Notes: generated by a model from the sequence alone, not told the origin. A stretch of DNA of 37,048 nucleotides from Bacteroidota bacterium (GCA_027621555.1 JAQCBJ010000015.1:1-37048); one strand, 5' to 3'. Positions 18,707 to 28,064 are shown, numbered from the stretch's first letter. Translations and numbers: made by a program.

Positions 18707-19300
18707 TCAGTTCACGAAAAAGGCACCTCCTTCAAGCGGGGTTTGTTGCACCAGTTTCCGTGTCAATTCGAGGCGTTCAAGGAGGAGGCGCTGCATGTCT
18801 TCCACGCGGTGTTGGCTCAAGATTTCGGCGCGCTGCATGGCGTCGATGCCCAAATGTTGGACCAAACGAACGAGCCCTTGATTCTCCAAGTTGGACACGC
18901 GCAGGTCGCGTTCCTTCATCTCCTCGACGAGCGCGTCTCGCGAGGCAGCACACGCGGTGCCAAGCGGCCAGTGGGCCCAGTCGGTCATGGCCTCCACTTC
19001 GCCAACGGGGTAGGGCACGGCTTGTGACGTTTCATCCATGGAATTCAAGCGGAACAGTCCGGTGGAGGTGACGGCAACGTCGCGTTTGCCGCCTTCCATG
19101 CGCTTTTGGACGGTGACGAGCCTCATGGTGGCTCCGACTCGCCAGATTTTGTTGTCGTGGCAAAACGGAATGCCAAACTCCGTCACCTGCATGGCCTCAA
19201 GCTCGTTGAACAACGCTTGGTACCTGGGCTCAAAGACGTGCAGTCCGACCGTTTCACCAGGCAGGGGCAGAAGTCGGAGAGGGAAGAGCGGCAATGGCAT
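18707..19300 (-). CDS. Stand-alone LON substrate-binding-domain protein
   Basis: A 197-residue protein consisting only of the Lon N-terminal (substrate-binding) domain: it starts MPLPLFPLRLLPLPGETVGL, then HVFEPRYQALFNELEA and EFGIPFCHDN, the typical opening, and has a helical C-terminal half (LVRLVQHLGIDAMQRAEIL). There is no AAA+ ATPase or Ser-Lys protease domain. Such stand-alone LON-domain proteins are widespread in Bacteroidota, but their role is not settled; substrate recognition or a quality-control adaptor is the usual guess. It lies 54 bp downstream of an HtrA-type protease gene. Confidence 0.88.
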   Translation of the reverse strand: MPLPLFPLRLLPLPGETVGLHVFEPRYQALFNELEAMQVTEFGIPFCHDNKIWRVGATMRLVTVQKRMEGGKRDVAVTSTGLFRLNSMDETSQAVPYPVGEVEAMTDWAHWPLGTACAASRDALVEEMKERDLRVSNLENQGLVRLVQHLGIDAMQRAEILSQHRVEDMQRLLLERLELTRKLVQQTPLEGGAFFVN

Positions 19301-19354
19301 CCCCGAGGGTACAACCTTTCTCGGTCATGTGAGGTGACCGAGGTCACCAGCGCC

Positions 19355-20887
19355 TCACTTGTGGGGCTGAGCGAGCGCTTTGGGGACGGCAACCCCTGCA
19401 TACGCACGCTGGCCGTTGGGGTAGATGCCTTCCAGCAACACGCCCTGTTCGCCGGAATGCGCCGCCCGTTCCACGGCCTGTCGCACCTCTTCCTCCGTGT
19501 GAACCGGAGTGCCATCCACGCGAAGCAAGATGAATCCACGATCCAACCCCTGGCGCTTCCATTCGCCGTCGCGGAGCGCTTCGGCGACGACGCCTCCACG
19601 GAGACGGAGCGTCTGTCGGTCGCTTGGAGAGAGCTCGCGAAGCCGCACGCCCCATTCTTCCTGCCACGTCGTTGAAGTCTCCGTCCCAGCTTCGGTTTTG
19701 GGCCGTGACGTGGCGGCAGGAGTGGGTGTGGCCGTGTGTGGTTCAAGGTCGGTGTCGCCGTGGCGGTCGGTCAACGTCACCTTGACGTCACGGCGCTGCC
19801 CGTTCCGATCGAGGGTGACCGCGACCTCGTCGCCCGGCCGATGCTTGGACAGCTGTTCTTGGAGCGCAGGAAAGGAGTTGATCGCAACGTCTTCCACTTT
19901 GAGGATGCGGTCGCCAGATTGGAGCCCAGCCGCCTCCGCACCTCCGCCTGGGCTCGTGGAACCGATTCGGACGCCGGTGCCCTGAGGGTCCACCTGCACG
20001 CCGAGGTAGGCGCGCTGCACCCGCCCAAACTCCTTCAAGTCGCGCACGACCTTGGCCACAATGGAAGAGGGAATGGCAAAGGAGTAGCCGGCGTAGGATC
20101 CGGTTTGGGAAGCGATGGCGGTGTTGATTCCAACGAGCTTGCCGTCGAGGTTGACCAAAGCGCCGCCGCTGTTTCCAGGATTGACAGCGGCGTCCGTCTG
20201 CAAAAAGCTCTCCACGGGATACACGTCCCGGGAGGCGTCGGGCGCGAGGAGGCGGATGTTGCGCCCTTTGGCGCTGATGATGCCGGCGGTGACGGTGGAG
20301 GTCAAATTCAGGGGGTTGCCCACGGCGAGCACCCATTCGCCCACCCGGACCTCGTCCGAATTGCCAAACGTCAAGGCCTCCAACTCCCTGTCGGCGTCCA
20401 CTTGGAGAATCGCCAAGTCCGTACTGGGGTCACTTCCCAGCACCTTGGCGTCGTAGGAGGAGCCGTCGGACAGGTTGATGCGCACCTGGCGAGCTCCTTC
20501 AATGACGTGGTGGTTGGTGACAATCAACCCCTCCGAATCCACAACGACGCCGCTGCCCGACCCTTGCGCGACGCGTCCTGAAGCCATGCCTAACATGCTG
20601 AGCCACGGATTGCTGTAATCCGGCACGACAGAAGTTGTTTGGACGTGGACCACAGCGTGGACGCTCGCTTCGGCGGCGCGCACAAACGGGGTCTCACCAG
20701 AAGGGAGGTTGGCAGGAGCAGGGGAAGGCCAATTGGGGGTCGCCGTGGTGGAGGCGTGGGTCGGGTGAACCCAATTGGCGGGAGAGGAGTCCGGGCTGCG
20801 ATCGTCCCCGGCGACGAGGTGGTAAACGCCGACCGTGGCCAGCAGAACGGTTGCTCCTTGAAAGACGAGTGTGGATGGGAAGGACAT
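19355..20887 (-). CDS. HtrA/DegP-family trypsin-like serine protease with two PDZ domains
   Basis: A 510-residue periplasmic quality-control protease. It has an N-terminal hydrophobic anchor or uncleaved signal (residues 8-26), a Pro/Ser/Thr-rich linker (30-65), and a protease domain with the complete triad: H127 in TNHHVIEGA, D157 in STDLAILQV, S240 in NPGNSGGAL. PDZ1 follows (about 300-385, YLGVQVDPQGTGVRIG), then a low-complexity Thr/Pro/Glu linker, then a diverged PDZ2 (about 425-500) with GFILLRVDGTPVHTEEEV. HtrA proteins degrade or refold misfolded envelope proteins. A weak -7-like box (TTGATTTG on the minus strand, 20921 to 20914) lies upstream, so it may have its own promoter. Confidence 0.93.
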   Translation of the reverse strand: MSFPSTLVFQGATVLLATVGVYHLVAGDDRSPDSSPANWVHPTHASTTATPNWPSPAPANLPSGETPFVRAAEASVHAVVHVQTTSVVPDYSNPWLSMLGMASGRVAQGSGSGVVVDSEGLIVTNHHVIEGARQVRINLSDGSSYDAKVLGSDPSTDLAILQVDADRELEALTFGNSDEVRVGEWVLAVGNPLNLTSTVTAGIISAKGRNIRLLAPDASRDVYPVESFLQTDAAVNPGNSGGALVNLDGKLVGINTAIASQTGSYAGYSFAIPSSIVAKVVRDLKEFGRVQRAYLGVQVDPQGTGVRIGSTSPGGGAEAAGLQSGDRILKVEDVAINSFPALQEQLSKHRPGDEVAVTLDRNGQRRDVKVTLTDRHGDTDLEPHTATPTPAATSRPKTEAGTETSTTWQEEWGVRLRELSPSDRQTLRLRGGVVAEALRDGEWKRQGLDRGFILLRVDGTPVHTEEEVRQAVERAAHSGEQGVLLEGIYPNGQRAYAGVAVPKALAQPHK

Positions 20888-20967
20888 GGCGTTTGAAGTT
20901 GTTCGGAATGGAACAAATCAACGCCAAGCCCTCGTTTTTCAGGGCGTCTGAAATGTCAAGAAACTTG

Positions 20968-20983
20968 AAACGCCCTGGCGTTT
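20968..20983 (-). terminator. Possible weak terminator after the 2OG oxygenase gene
   Basis: The palindrome AAACGCCCTGGCGTTT (20968-20983) touches the 2OG-oxygenase stop codon and can form a 6-bp stem with a 4-base loop. A second small stem (GCCCT/AGGGC, 20928-20945) follows in the 95-bp gap before the HtrA gene. Neither is followed by a convincing T-tract on the minus strand, so partial attenuation is more likely than full termination. Confidence 0.35.
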
Positions 20984-21975
20984 TACTTTTCTTGGATGAG
21001 TCCAATCTCGCGCAAGCGTTGCTCGAGGTATTCGCCGGCGGTGATGGGCTCATCGATGGGCGATTCGCCTTCGTTCACGCATTGGGGAAGGGCCGCCAAG
21101 CTCATGCCGGATACGGGGTGGCAAAAGAACGGCATGCTGAAACGAGGTTGGCTCCACATTTCCCGTGGCGGGTTGACCACGCGGTGAGTTGTGGACTTCA
21201 GTTGGTGGTTGGTCAAGCGTTGCAGCATGTCACCTACGTTCACGACAAGGTGCTCGGGCAAGGCCGTGACGCCGGTCCATTCGCCCTTGGTGTCCATGAC
21301 TTCAAGCCCGGCCGCCGACGCACCCACGAGCAGGGTGATCAAGTTGATGTCCTCGTGTTGTCCTGCGCGCACGCTGGAGACTGGCTCCGACGTGATGGGA
21401 GGGTAGTGGATGAGTCGCAAAATGCTGTTTCCTCCAGGGACGAATTGTTCGAAGTAATCCTCCTCCAAGTCCAAATGCAGCGCAATGGCTTTCAGCATGT
21501 CGCGGCCGACTCCTTCCAAGGCTTGGTACAATGCATCTGAATTGGACGCCAAGCCTGGGCACTGTTCGACCACAGCATTAGGGGGGTACTCGGACAAGTC
21601 AGCACCTTCGGGGATTTGCATTTGCCCCACTTGCCAAAACTCTTTCAAGTCCGCGGCCTTGGAATCCTTGGCGTGCTCTGTTCCGAAGCTGACGTACCCG
21701 CGCTGGCGGTTGTGCTCGGGGTGTTCGTGCGTCATTTTGACTTCCGTAGGCAGGGCGAAGAAGCCCTCTGCCTCGCGGTACATTCCTTCGATCAGTCCCG
21801 GGGCGACGCCGTGACCCGAGATGGCGGCAAAGCCGATTTCCCGGTACGCCGCACCGAGGTTGTCCACAAAGGTTTGGCGTTGTTCCGCAGTGCCGTGGGT
21901 GAAGTCAGCCAAATTCAGCGTGGGAATGCCCGCGACAAAGTCAAGATGCGCGACGGAAGCAGGAGGATTTTTCAT
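20983..21975 (-). CDS. 2-oxoglutarate/Fe(II)-dependent oxygenase, isopenicillin-N-synthase-like
   Basis: A 330-residue double-stranded beta-helix oxygenase. The start at 21975 (MKNPPASVAHLDFVAGIPTL) is chosen because the longer reading runs into the glycosyltransferase gene. The N-terminal DIOX_N-like region includes IPTLNLADF and AAISGHGVAPGLIEGMY; the iron site is H207 and D209 in GQHEDINLITLL and H264 in STTHRVVNPP; the 2-oxoglutarate-binding R278 and S280 are in QPRFSMPFF. All cofactor residues are present. Members of this broad family hydroxylate or cyclise small molecules; substrate unknown. It is 43 bp downstream of a glycosyltransferase gene. Confidence 0.88.
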   Translation of the reverse strand: MKNPPASVAHLDFVAGIPTLNLADFTHGTAEQRQTFVDNLGAAYREIGFAAISGHGVAPGLIEGMYREAEGFFALPTEVKMTHEHPEHNRQRGYVSFGTEHAKDSKAADLKEFWQVGQMQIPEGADLSEYPPNAVVEQCPGLASNSDALYQALEGVGRDMLKAIALHLDLEEDYFEQFVPGGNSILRLIHYPPITSEPVSSVRAGQHEDINLITLLVGASAAGLEVMDTKGEWTGVTALPEHLVVNVGDMLQRLTNHQLKSTTHRVVNPPREMWSQPRFSMPFFCHPVSGMSLAALPQCVNEGESPIDEPITAGEYLEQRLREIGLIQEK

Positions 21976-22018
21976 GAGATCAAAATTCAGTGCAGGGGCA
22001 AGTTCGCAAAAACACGCC

Positions 22019-23209
22019 TCACTTGAGTTGAGATGTGTCAGCCAGAATGTGACGCAATCCGTCGCCGTGGGTGCTCCACGAAAACTTGGTTTCAATTTCC
22101 CGCCTCGCCTGCTGCGCCATCTCTTGGGCTTGGCCGCGGTTGGAGAGCATGCGGTCGATGGTTTGGGCGAAGGATTCGGCGTCGTGGCACACCTCAGCAT
22201 GGCCCGCAGAAGGCAAGCCGAGCGGGGCAAAGGCGTGCGGGGAAAGCACGCATGGAAGTTCCGACGCCATGGCCTCGAGGACTTTGTTCTGCAGGCCCGT
22301 GCCCATCCGGAGGGGGGCTACGAAGAGGGTTGCCTTGTGGTATTCTGCAGCGATGTCGTCGACCCAGCCGGTGACGGTCACCCGTTCGGAGGCGAGGGCC
22401 TTGAGGCTGGGTTTGGGCTCTGCTCCAGCTAAAACCACCTTTACATCAGGGTGCTGGATGCGAGGCAAGATGTCCTCGACGAGGTGGTGGGCGGCATCCA
22501 CGTTGGGCGCGTACGACATGTTGCCGGTAAACAAAATCACGGGCGGGCCTGACGGACGCTTCGAACTGGGGGCAAACGAGCTCAGGTCGACCCCGTTGGG
22601 CACGAGGTGAATGTGGTCTCGGTCTCGGTGCGGAATCAGCAGGCGGTCGTTGCGCGAAATGATGGTGTGGGCGTCGAAGTAGTCAAACACCCGCGATTCG
22701 TAGCGCGCAAGTCGCGTGCCCTCGGCGCGCATCAGCAAGCGCATGAGGGGCGACCAAGGGCGACGTTCCGAATGCGCGCGTCGGTGCATGCCGGCGCTCA
22801 GGGCATCCATGTAGTCGAGCACTTTGGGCACGTGGTGTAGGTCCTTGACGTATTCTGCGCAACGCACTAGCTGGCAGTAGATGACGTCGGGCTGGTGCTT
22901 TTCCACCAGCGCTTGCACTTCCCGTCGCGCCCGGTTTTCAGTGAACCAAATCACTTGAAACGGCAGGGACGACGCCCACGCCCAAAGCATGCGCCAAGCT
23001 CTTCCGATCGGGGACAACCGAACGACGTGCACCTCGCTCGCCGTGGCGGCGAGGGCCCCGCGCTGCGCCTCGCTGATGGCGCGGTCGCTCAAGCAGCACA
23101 GGACGACCTCGTCGGAGGAGTGGAGGTGCTTGATTTGGTGATGCAACCGAAGCTTGTCACCTTTCTCCAGAGGAAAAGGGATGCGGGAACTAAGCACGAG
23201 GACCTTCAT
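22019..23209 (-). CDS. Family-4-type glycosyltransferase (PEP-CTERM/EpsH-associated sugar-transferase-like)
   Basis: A 396-residue GT-B enzyme. The start is set at 23209 (MKVLVLSSRIPFPLEKGDKL), which overlaps the TGA of the upstream glycosyltransferase as ATGA. The N-terminal acceptor domain is followed by VPNGVDLSSFAP, the donor-domain entry ILFTGNMSYAPNVDA, and the sugar-nucleotide region TGLQNKVLEAMASELPCVLS with the glutamate of the ExxxxxxxE-type motif. The overall pattern resembles sugar transferases associated with exopolysaccharide systems, although no other exopolysaccharide gene is nearby. It is probably cytoplasmic and membrane-associated, extending a lipid-linked glycan together with its neighbour. 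Donor and acceptor unknown. Confidence 0.88.
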   Translation of the reverse strand: MKVLVLSSRIPFPLEKGDKLRLHHQIKHLHSSDEVVLCCLSDRAISEAQRGALAATASEVHVVRLSPIGRAWRMLWAWASSLPFQVIWFTENRARREVQALVEKHQPDVIYCQLVRCAEYVKDLHHVPKVLDYMDALSAGMHRRAHSERRPWSPLMRLLMRAEGTRLARYESRVFDYFDAHTIISRNDRLLIPHRDRDHIHLVPNGVDLSSFAPSSKRPSGPPVILFTGNMSYAPNVDAAHHLVEDILPRIQHPDVKVVLAGAEPKPSLKALASERVTVTGWVDDIAAEYHKATLFVAPLRMGTGLQNKVLEAMASELPCVLSPHAFAPLGLPSAGHAEVCHDAESFAQTIDRMLSNRGQAQEMAQQARREIETKFSWSTHGDGLRHILADTSQLK

Positions 23210-24438
23210 GCGCGAACCCATTCGGAGAGGTGCTGGGTGAGGGTTTTGGCGCGAGCTCGATGCCCCATGTTTTCCAACGCCCACTGCCGTCCCGATCGGC
23301 CCAATTGAAGGGCCAAGCCGGCGTCCGTCAACACGCGAACCAACGCGTCCGACATCGCTTCAGCGGTGTCCGCAACAAGCACGTGCACGCCATCCTGAAG
23401 GTCAAGGCCTTCCATGCCTTTGGAGGTGGTGACCACCGGGCGGCCAGCTGCGAGTGCCTCCGCGAGCTTGATGCGCATGCCAGATCCGGCGTGAAGCGGA
23501 ACCACCACCGCACAGGCCGAGTCGTAGGTCGAGGCCGCGTCGGCAACTTCGCCGAGGACGTTGACGCCCTGTTCTGGAGCGGAGACCAGTTCTTCAGGCA
23601 TGTGGCGCCCGGCCAAGTCGAGTTCGGCATGCGTGAGCCGTTCCCGCACGAACGGCCACACTTGGTCGAGAAGCCACATCACGCCCTGTTGGTTTGGGGT
23701 CCAGTCCATGGCTCCAAGGTGGAGGATGCGCTCTGGAGCTTTGTGGATGGCCGCGTGTGGGGTGTGCTCCACGTCAAGCCCAAAGGGCAAGGCGACCACC
23801 CGTTCTGGATCCCCGACCTCTTGCGAGGTCATCGCCTCGCGAAACCACGCGGCGTCTTTCTCGGTGATGGCGGCCACGGCGTCCACGGCACCGAGCAAGC
23901 GGATCTCTTCGTCACGCAATTTGGCCTGGAACAAGCTGAGCAACCATTTCTTGGGGCCGGTGGCCATGCTTTCTGTAACTTCTTCCCACAGGTGATGTTC
24001 CACGTTGTGGGCGCGCAGCACCACCTCGGCGTCGCTCAACCGCCGAATCGCGGGAATGTAGGAGGTGGTAAACAACGATTCGAGCAGGATGACGTCAAAC
24101 ATCTCCTCGCGCAGCACTTGCTCGATGGCACGGTCCATTTCCGGTACGTGAAACCGGCTCAGGTGGTAGCTCTCTCCGGTGACGACGTGGCTTGCCGCGT
24201 CACGCACGTTCAATTCCGTGTCGGCGAACACCGCTTCAAACCGCGTCGCGTTCACGTAGTCTTCGTCCAGGGCGCTGGCGTCGTAAGGGTGCTTGTGCGT
24301 GTGAAGAGACAACACCTTGACCCGGTGGCCTTCCAAAAGCAGCCCCGACGTGAGGCTGTCCATGGCAATGCAGCCACCGTCCACGGCGGGGCGAGGTGGT
24401 TTGTGACAAATCTGAAGGATGCGGAGAGATTCAGCCAT
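23206..24438 (-). CDS. GT-B fold glycosyltransferase
   Basis: A 410-residue glycosyltransferase. The start at 24438 (MAESLRILQICHKPPRPAVD) is favoured because the longer reading overlaps the permease gene. The Gly-rich N-terminal loop is VDGGCIAMDSLTSGLLLEGH; the donor domain begins ILHLGAMDWTPNQQGVMWLL and contains GSGMRIKLAEALAAGRPVVT, the family-4-type nucleotide-sugar site, followed by TSKGMEGLDL. The central VVLRAHNVEHHLWEEV is typical of this group. It is 16 bp downstream of the LptF/LptG permease gene and overlaps the next glycosyltransferase by 4 bp. The pair with a lipopolysaccharide-export permease fits a surface-glycan role. Confidence 0.88.
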   Translation of the reverse strand: MAESLRILQICHKPPRPAVDGGCIAMDSLTSGLLLEGHRVKVLSLHTHKHPYDASALDEDYVNATRFEAVFADTELNVRDAASHVVTGESYHLSRFHVPEMDRAIEQVLREEMFDVILLESLFTTSYIPAIRRLSDAEVVLRAHNVEHHLWEEVTESMATGPKKWLLSLFQAKLRDEEIRLLGAVDAVAAITEKDAAWFREAMTSQEVGDPERVVALPFGLDVEHTPHAAIHKAPERILHLGAMDWTPNQQGVMWLLDQVWPFVRERLTHAELDLAGRHMPEELVSAPEQGVNVLGEVADAASTYDSACAVVVPLHAGSGMRIKLAEALAAGRPVVTTSKGMEGLDLQDGVHVLVADTAEAMSDALVRVLTDAGLALQLGRSGRQWALENMGHRARAKTLTQHLSEWVRA

Positions 24439-24454
24439 GAGGTCGGGTGCAAAC

Positions 24455-25846
24455 TTACTTCGAACCCCACTGAGGCAACCAACGGCGCTCGTGGGTGGTG
24501 CTCCACATGAGGGCAAGTGCAAGAGGGAGCAGGGTGAGGGTGCTCAACCACATTCCAAACCAAGGCACCAAGGTGCCCACCTTGACCAGTTGCTCCCCCA
24601 GCATGGACAAGGAGTAGTACAGCAAAAAGACCCCAAGTGCAATGAGGGTCGGTGCGCCGAGCCCCCCGCGACCCACCAGGGCGCCGAGCGAACTGCCTAC
24701 GAGGAACAACACCATGCATCCCAATGCGAGGATGTACTTGCGGTGCCATTCGATGTCGTGGCGGTGTTGCCGAAGCTGCTTGCCTTCCATGTTGCTGATG
24801 GCGTTTTCAAGGCTTCGAATGTGGTTGCGCGAGGCTTCTCGGGCTTTGTCGAACAAGCGACCTCGTGACACTGAAGGCAGGGCGCTGAACCAAGGCGTGC
24901 GAGGAGACGCCTGTGGCGTGGCTCCGGCGCTGGCATACCACCCGGTCGTGTCCGCAAGCCATTGGACATTGCGCTTGCCGTAGGCGACCAAATCCCCGCG
25001 CTCTCGCACGATTCCCTCTTGGAGCGAGTCGCTGTAATGCGCCAGCTCGGCGAGGTTCATCCGCTCGTAGGACCGTCGAAACAAATCCTCGTTCGCCATT
25101 GAAAAATCCAAACTGTGCAACGGGATCCGCAACGACTGCCGTTCAAAACGACTTTGGATGTGTGGGTGGACGCGCTCCTTTGTGTGCGACAAGGTTTCTT
25201 GGTGCTCTTCGTAGCTCACTCCATCTTCCAATTCCAGCAACAAATCTCCTCGGTCTTGCGACATGCGTCCGTGCTCGGCGTGGACGACGAGAACGCTTTG
25301 GCCCTGAGGGTCCCGGTGATCGTGGATCAGGATGTCGTCGAGGTTCCCGTCGGGATGTTTGGTTCCCACGCGAATGGAGAACCCCTCGATGCCGTTGTAG
25401 AATACCCCTTCGCGCACGTTCAAAGCCGGTTTTTGCTTCGTGACGGAGTAGAGGAGCGCACGGAACCGCATGTTGGCAGCGGGCCATCCCGTGTTGCTGA
25501 ACCACAAGGCTCCGCTGCAAATGAGCGTCATGCAAAGCACCAAGGGCCGCAGAATGCGCAGGAACGACATGCCCGCAGCCTTCATGGCGGTGAGCTCGCT
25601 TCGTTCAGCCAAGTTGCCGAGGGCCATGATGGAGGCGACAAGCACGGCCAGAGGGAGGGCGAGATTGACGAGGCGCGCCGACGCGTACACCATCAATTTG
25701 AACACCACCCACAAGTCGAGCCCTTTGCCGATGAGGTCGTCGGCGTACACCCACAGGAACTGCATGTCCAAAATGAACAGCGCCACAGGGAGCGTTACGG
25801 CGAAGGGCCCCAGAAAGGCCCGCAACATGAGACGGGTCATCCTCAC
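24455..25846 (-). CDS. LptF/LptG-family permease (YjgP/YjgQ)
   Basis: A 463-residue inner-membrane protein of the lipopolysaccharide-export ABC transporter family. It has three N-terminal membrane segments (about residues 12-34, 48-82 and 100-120) with the conserved AERSELTAMKAAGMSFLRIL coupling-helix region, a large periplasmic beta-jellyroll domain (about 130-330), and three C-terminal membrane segments (about 367-450). In the six-gene Lpt system it would pair with LptF or LptG and the ATPase LptB, none of which is in the window. Whether it is LptF or LptG is not clear. It is the first gene of the long minus-strand block and starts 54 bp from the divergent dipeptidyl peptidase III gene. Confidence 0.88.
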   Translation of the reverse strand: MRMTRLMLRAFLGPFAVTLPVALFILDMQFLWVYADDLIGKGLDLWVVFKLMVYASARLVNLALPLAVLVASIMALGNLAERSELTAMKAAGMSFLRILRPLVLCMTLICSGALWFSNTGWPAANMRFRALLYSVTKQKPALNVREGVFYNGIEGFSIRVGTKHPDGNLDDILIHDHRDPQGQSVLVVHAEHGRMSQDRGDLLLELEDGVSYEEHQETLSHTKERVHPHIQSRFERQSLRIPLHSLDFSMANEDLFRRSYERMNLAELAHYSDSLQEGIVRERGDLVAYGKRNVQWLADTTGWYASAGATPQASPRTPWFSALPSVSRGRLFDKAREASRNHIRSLENAISNMEGKQLRQHRHDIEWHRKYILALGCMVLFLVGSSLGALVGRGGLGAPTLIALGVFLLYYSLSMLGEQLVKVGTLVPWFGMWLSTLTLLPLALALMWSTTHERRWLPQWGSK

Positions 25847-25900
25847 GAGGCGAAGATACTCCTCGAATCTCCTGTACCTTGGCCGGCAAAACCAGAACCC
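25847..25900. promoter_or_regulatory. Compact divergent promoter region
   Basis: Only 54 bp separate the divergent permease and dipeptidyl peptidase III genes, so both promoters must overlap or extend into coding sequence. One-mismatch -7 boxes are TACCTTGG (25875-25882, plus strand) and TATCTTCG (25858 to 25851, minus strand). The minus box would place transcript start almost at the ATG. No good -33 element was seen for either. Confidence 0.35.
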
Positions 25901-27985
25901 ATGCGTTTCACACGATTTCTTTTTTCAGGCCTGACCGGCGCCGCGCTGGCCACGGCCATGATCCTCTCGGGCTGCGGCGAGGCCGCGCCCAAGGAGGGTG
26001 ATTTTGCCGCAGCTCCTGCGGTGGACAAGCAGGCCAGCGAGCCCGATGCGGACGGATTTGTTTGGAAGACCGAGCAGTTCGCAGACCTCAAACTCATCCG
26101 CTACCAAATCCCCGGGTGGGAAAAACTCAGTCCCGACCAGCAAGCGTTGGTCTACTGCCTCAACATGGCCGGCCTCAGCGGCCGCGACATCATGTACGAC
26201 CAAAACAACCGCTACAACCTCCGCATCCGCCGCCTCCTCGAGGACATCTACGTGAACTACGAGGGCGATCGCAACACCGTAGGGTGGCAAGCGTTCGAGG
26301 TGTACCTGAAGCGCATTTGGTTCTCCAACGGCATCCACCACCACTACGCCAACACCAAGCACCAGCCTGGCTTCAGCGAGGCCTACATGGACCACTTGCT
26401 GGCGGAGACGGGCAACAGCTTGGACGCGGAATTGCGTGGCGTCATCTTCGATCCTGCGGTGGAGGCCAAAAAAGTGGAGCAGGACGGCTCGAAGGGCCTC
26501 GTGGAAAGTTCAGCCGTGAACTTCTACGCACCCGACGTTTCCACGGAAGAAGCCAAAGCCTATTTCGAATCCATTGTGGACAAGGGCGATCGAAGCCCCG
26601 TCGAGTACGGGTTGAACAGCCGCCTTGAAAAAGACGCCGAGGGCAACGTGGTCGAGAACGTCTACAAGCTCGATGGTTTGTACGGCGAGAGCATCGCGGA
26701 GATCATCAAGTGGCTGAATGAGGCGAGCAAGTACGCGGAGAACGACAAGCAGGCCGCGGCGTTGCGGAACCTCGTGGCCTACTACGAGACGGGCGACCTC
26801 GAGAAGTGGAGCCTGTACAACATCAACTGGGTGCAAGACACCGAAGGGGATGTGGACTACATCAACGGTTTTGTGGAGGTGTACAACGATCCGCTCGGCT
26901 ACACAGGCAGCTACGAGACCATCGTCGAGATCAAGGACTTCGACGCCAGCGCGCGCATGTCGACGCTGATGAACAGCGCCCAGTGGTTTGAAGATCACAT
27001 GCCTTTCATGGATGCGCACAAGAAGTCGGAAGTGGTGGGCATCACGTACAACGTGGTGAACGTGGCCGGCGAGGCGGGCGATGCGTCGCCGAGCACGCCA
27101 ATTGGGGTCAACCTTCCCAACAGCAACTGGATCCGTCAGGTGCACGGTTCCAAGTCGGTGTCTCTCGGCAACATTGTCAATGCTTACGACAAAGCAGCGG
27201 GTGGAGGCGTGCTCGAGGAGTTTGTGCACGACGATGCGGAGTTGATGCGCGTCAAGGCGCACAGCGAACTCGCAGGCAAGTTGCACACGGCGATGCACGA
27301 GGTCATCGGTCACGCTTCCGGCCAGCTCGAGCCTGGAGTAGGCACTCCTAAAGAGACCATCCAAGAGTACAGCTCGACCCTCGAGGAAGGGCGTGCCGAC
27401 CTTGTGGCCTTGTACTTCTTGCTCGACGAGAAGATGGTGGAGCTCGGTTTGATGAAAACCCTCGATGTGGGCCGCGCTGAGTACGACAGCTACTTGCGCA
27501 ACGGCATGCTGACGCAGCTCCAGCGTTTGGAATTGGGTGCGGACATTGAAGAAGCGCACATGCGCAACCGCGCGTGGGTCAGCAACTGGTGCTTCGAAAA
27601 GGGCCAGCCTGAAGGCGTGGTCGAAAAGGTGGTCCGCGACGGCAAAACCTACATCGACATCAAGGACTACGAGCGCTTGCGTGAGTTGTTTGGGGAGTTG
27701 CTGGGCGAGGTGCAGCGCATCAAGTCGCAAGGCGACTACGAAGCCGCCAAGGCGCTTGTGGAAGGCTACGGTGTGAAGGTGAACCAAGAGGAGCACAAGG
27801 AAATCCTGGACCGCGTCGCGGTCTTGGGAGTGGCTCCGTACGGCGGATTCATCAACCCCGAGATGAATGCCATGCGCGATGCGGACGGCAACATCACTTC
27901 GGTGGAGGTGACGTACCCCGACGATTTCACCGGCCAAATGCTCCGCTACAGCGAGCAGTTCAGCTTCCTCCCCGACGTGAACTGA
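25901..27985 (+). CDS. Dipeptidyl peptidase III family (M49) zinc lipoprotein
   Basis: M49 enzymes remove dipeptides from the N-terminus of short peptides. The start at 25901 (MRFTRFLFSGLTGAALATAM, 694 residues) is fixed by the lipoprotein signal: LSGC with C25 as lipid attachment, and the long upstream reading is antisense to the permease gene. The diagnostic hexapeptide HEVIGH (466-471, HExxGH) is followed by EEGRAD with E495/E496 as third zinc ligand; the upstream and downstream helical lobes are complete. The signal suggests periplasmic or surface anchoring, unlike cytosolic eukaryotic DPP III. A bidirectional-looking hairpin lies 32 bp after the stop. Confidence 0.93.
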   Translation: MRFTRFLFSGLTGAALATAMILSGCGEAAPKEGDFAAAPAVDKQASEPDADGFVWKTEQFADLKLIRYQIPGWEKLSPDQQALVYCLNMAGLSGRDIMYDQNNRYNLRIRRLLEDIYVNYEGDRNTVGWQAFEVYLKRIWFSNGIHHHYANTKHQPGFSEAYMDHLLAETGNSLDAELRGVIFDPAVEAKKVEQDGSKGLVESSAVNFYAPDVSTEEAKAYFESIVDKGDRSPVEYGLNSRLEKDAEGNVVENVYKLDGLYGESIAEIIKWLNEASKYAENDKQAAALRNLVAYYETGDLEKWSLYNINWVQDTEGDVDYINGFVEVYNDPLGYTGSYETIVEIKDFDASARMSTLMNSAQWFEDHMPFMDAHKKSEVVGITYNVVNVAGEAGDASPSTPIGVNLPNSNWIRQVHGSKSVSLGNIVNAYDKAAGGGVLEEFVHDDAELMRVKAHSELAGKLHTAMHEVIGHASGQLEPGVGTPKETIQEYSSTLEEGRADLVALYFLLDEKMVELGLMKTLDVGRAEYDSYLRNGMLTQLQRLELGADIEEAHMRNRAWVSNWCFEKGQPEGVVEKVVRDGKTYIDIKDYERLRELFGELLGEVQRIKSQGDYEAAKALVEGYGVKVNQEEHKEILDRVAVLGVAPYGGFINPEMNAMRDADGNITSVEVTYPDDFTGQMLRYSEQFSFLPDVN

Positions 27986-28017
27986 TCCCGTCGAAGGGCC
28001 ATCAGGGCTCAGAATGG

Positions 28018-28064
28018 AACAAAGAGCCCCGGCGTGCAACTTCGCGTCGGGGCTCTTTGTTGTT
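28018..28064 (+). terminator. Intrinsic terminator after the DPP III gene
   Basis: A 17-bp stem with one G-T pair is formed by AACAAAGAGCCCCGGCG (28018-28034) and CGTCGGGGCTCTTTGTT (28045-28061) around a 10-base loop, with GTT after it. The A-rich left and T-rich right flanks make it a symmetric, strong terminator. The stop codon of DPP III is at 27985. Confidence 0.85.

Noticed and set aside
26510-28039. 509-residue minus-strand frame opposite DPP III
   Set aside because: Antisense to a protein with an intact HEVIGH site; His/Val/Leu-rich shadow composition.
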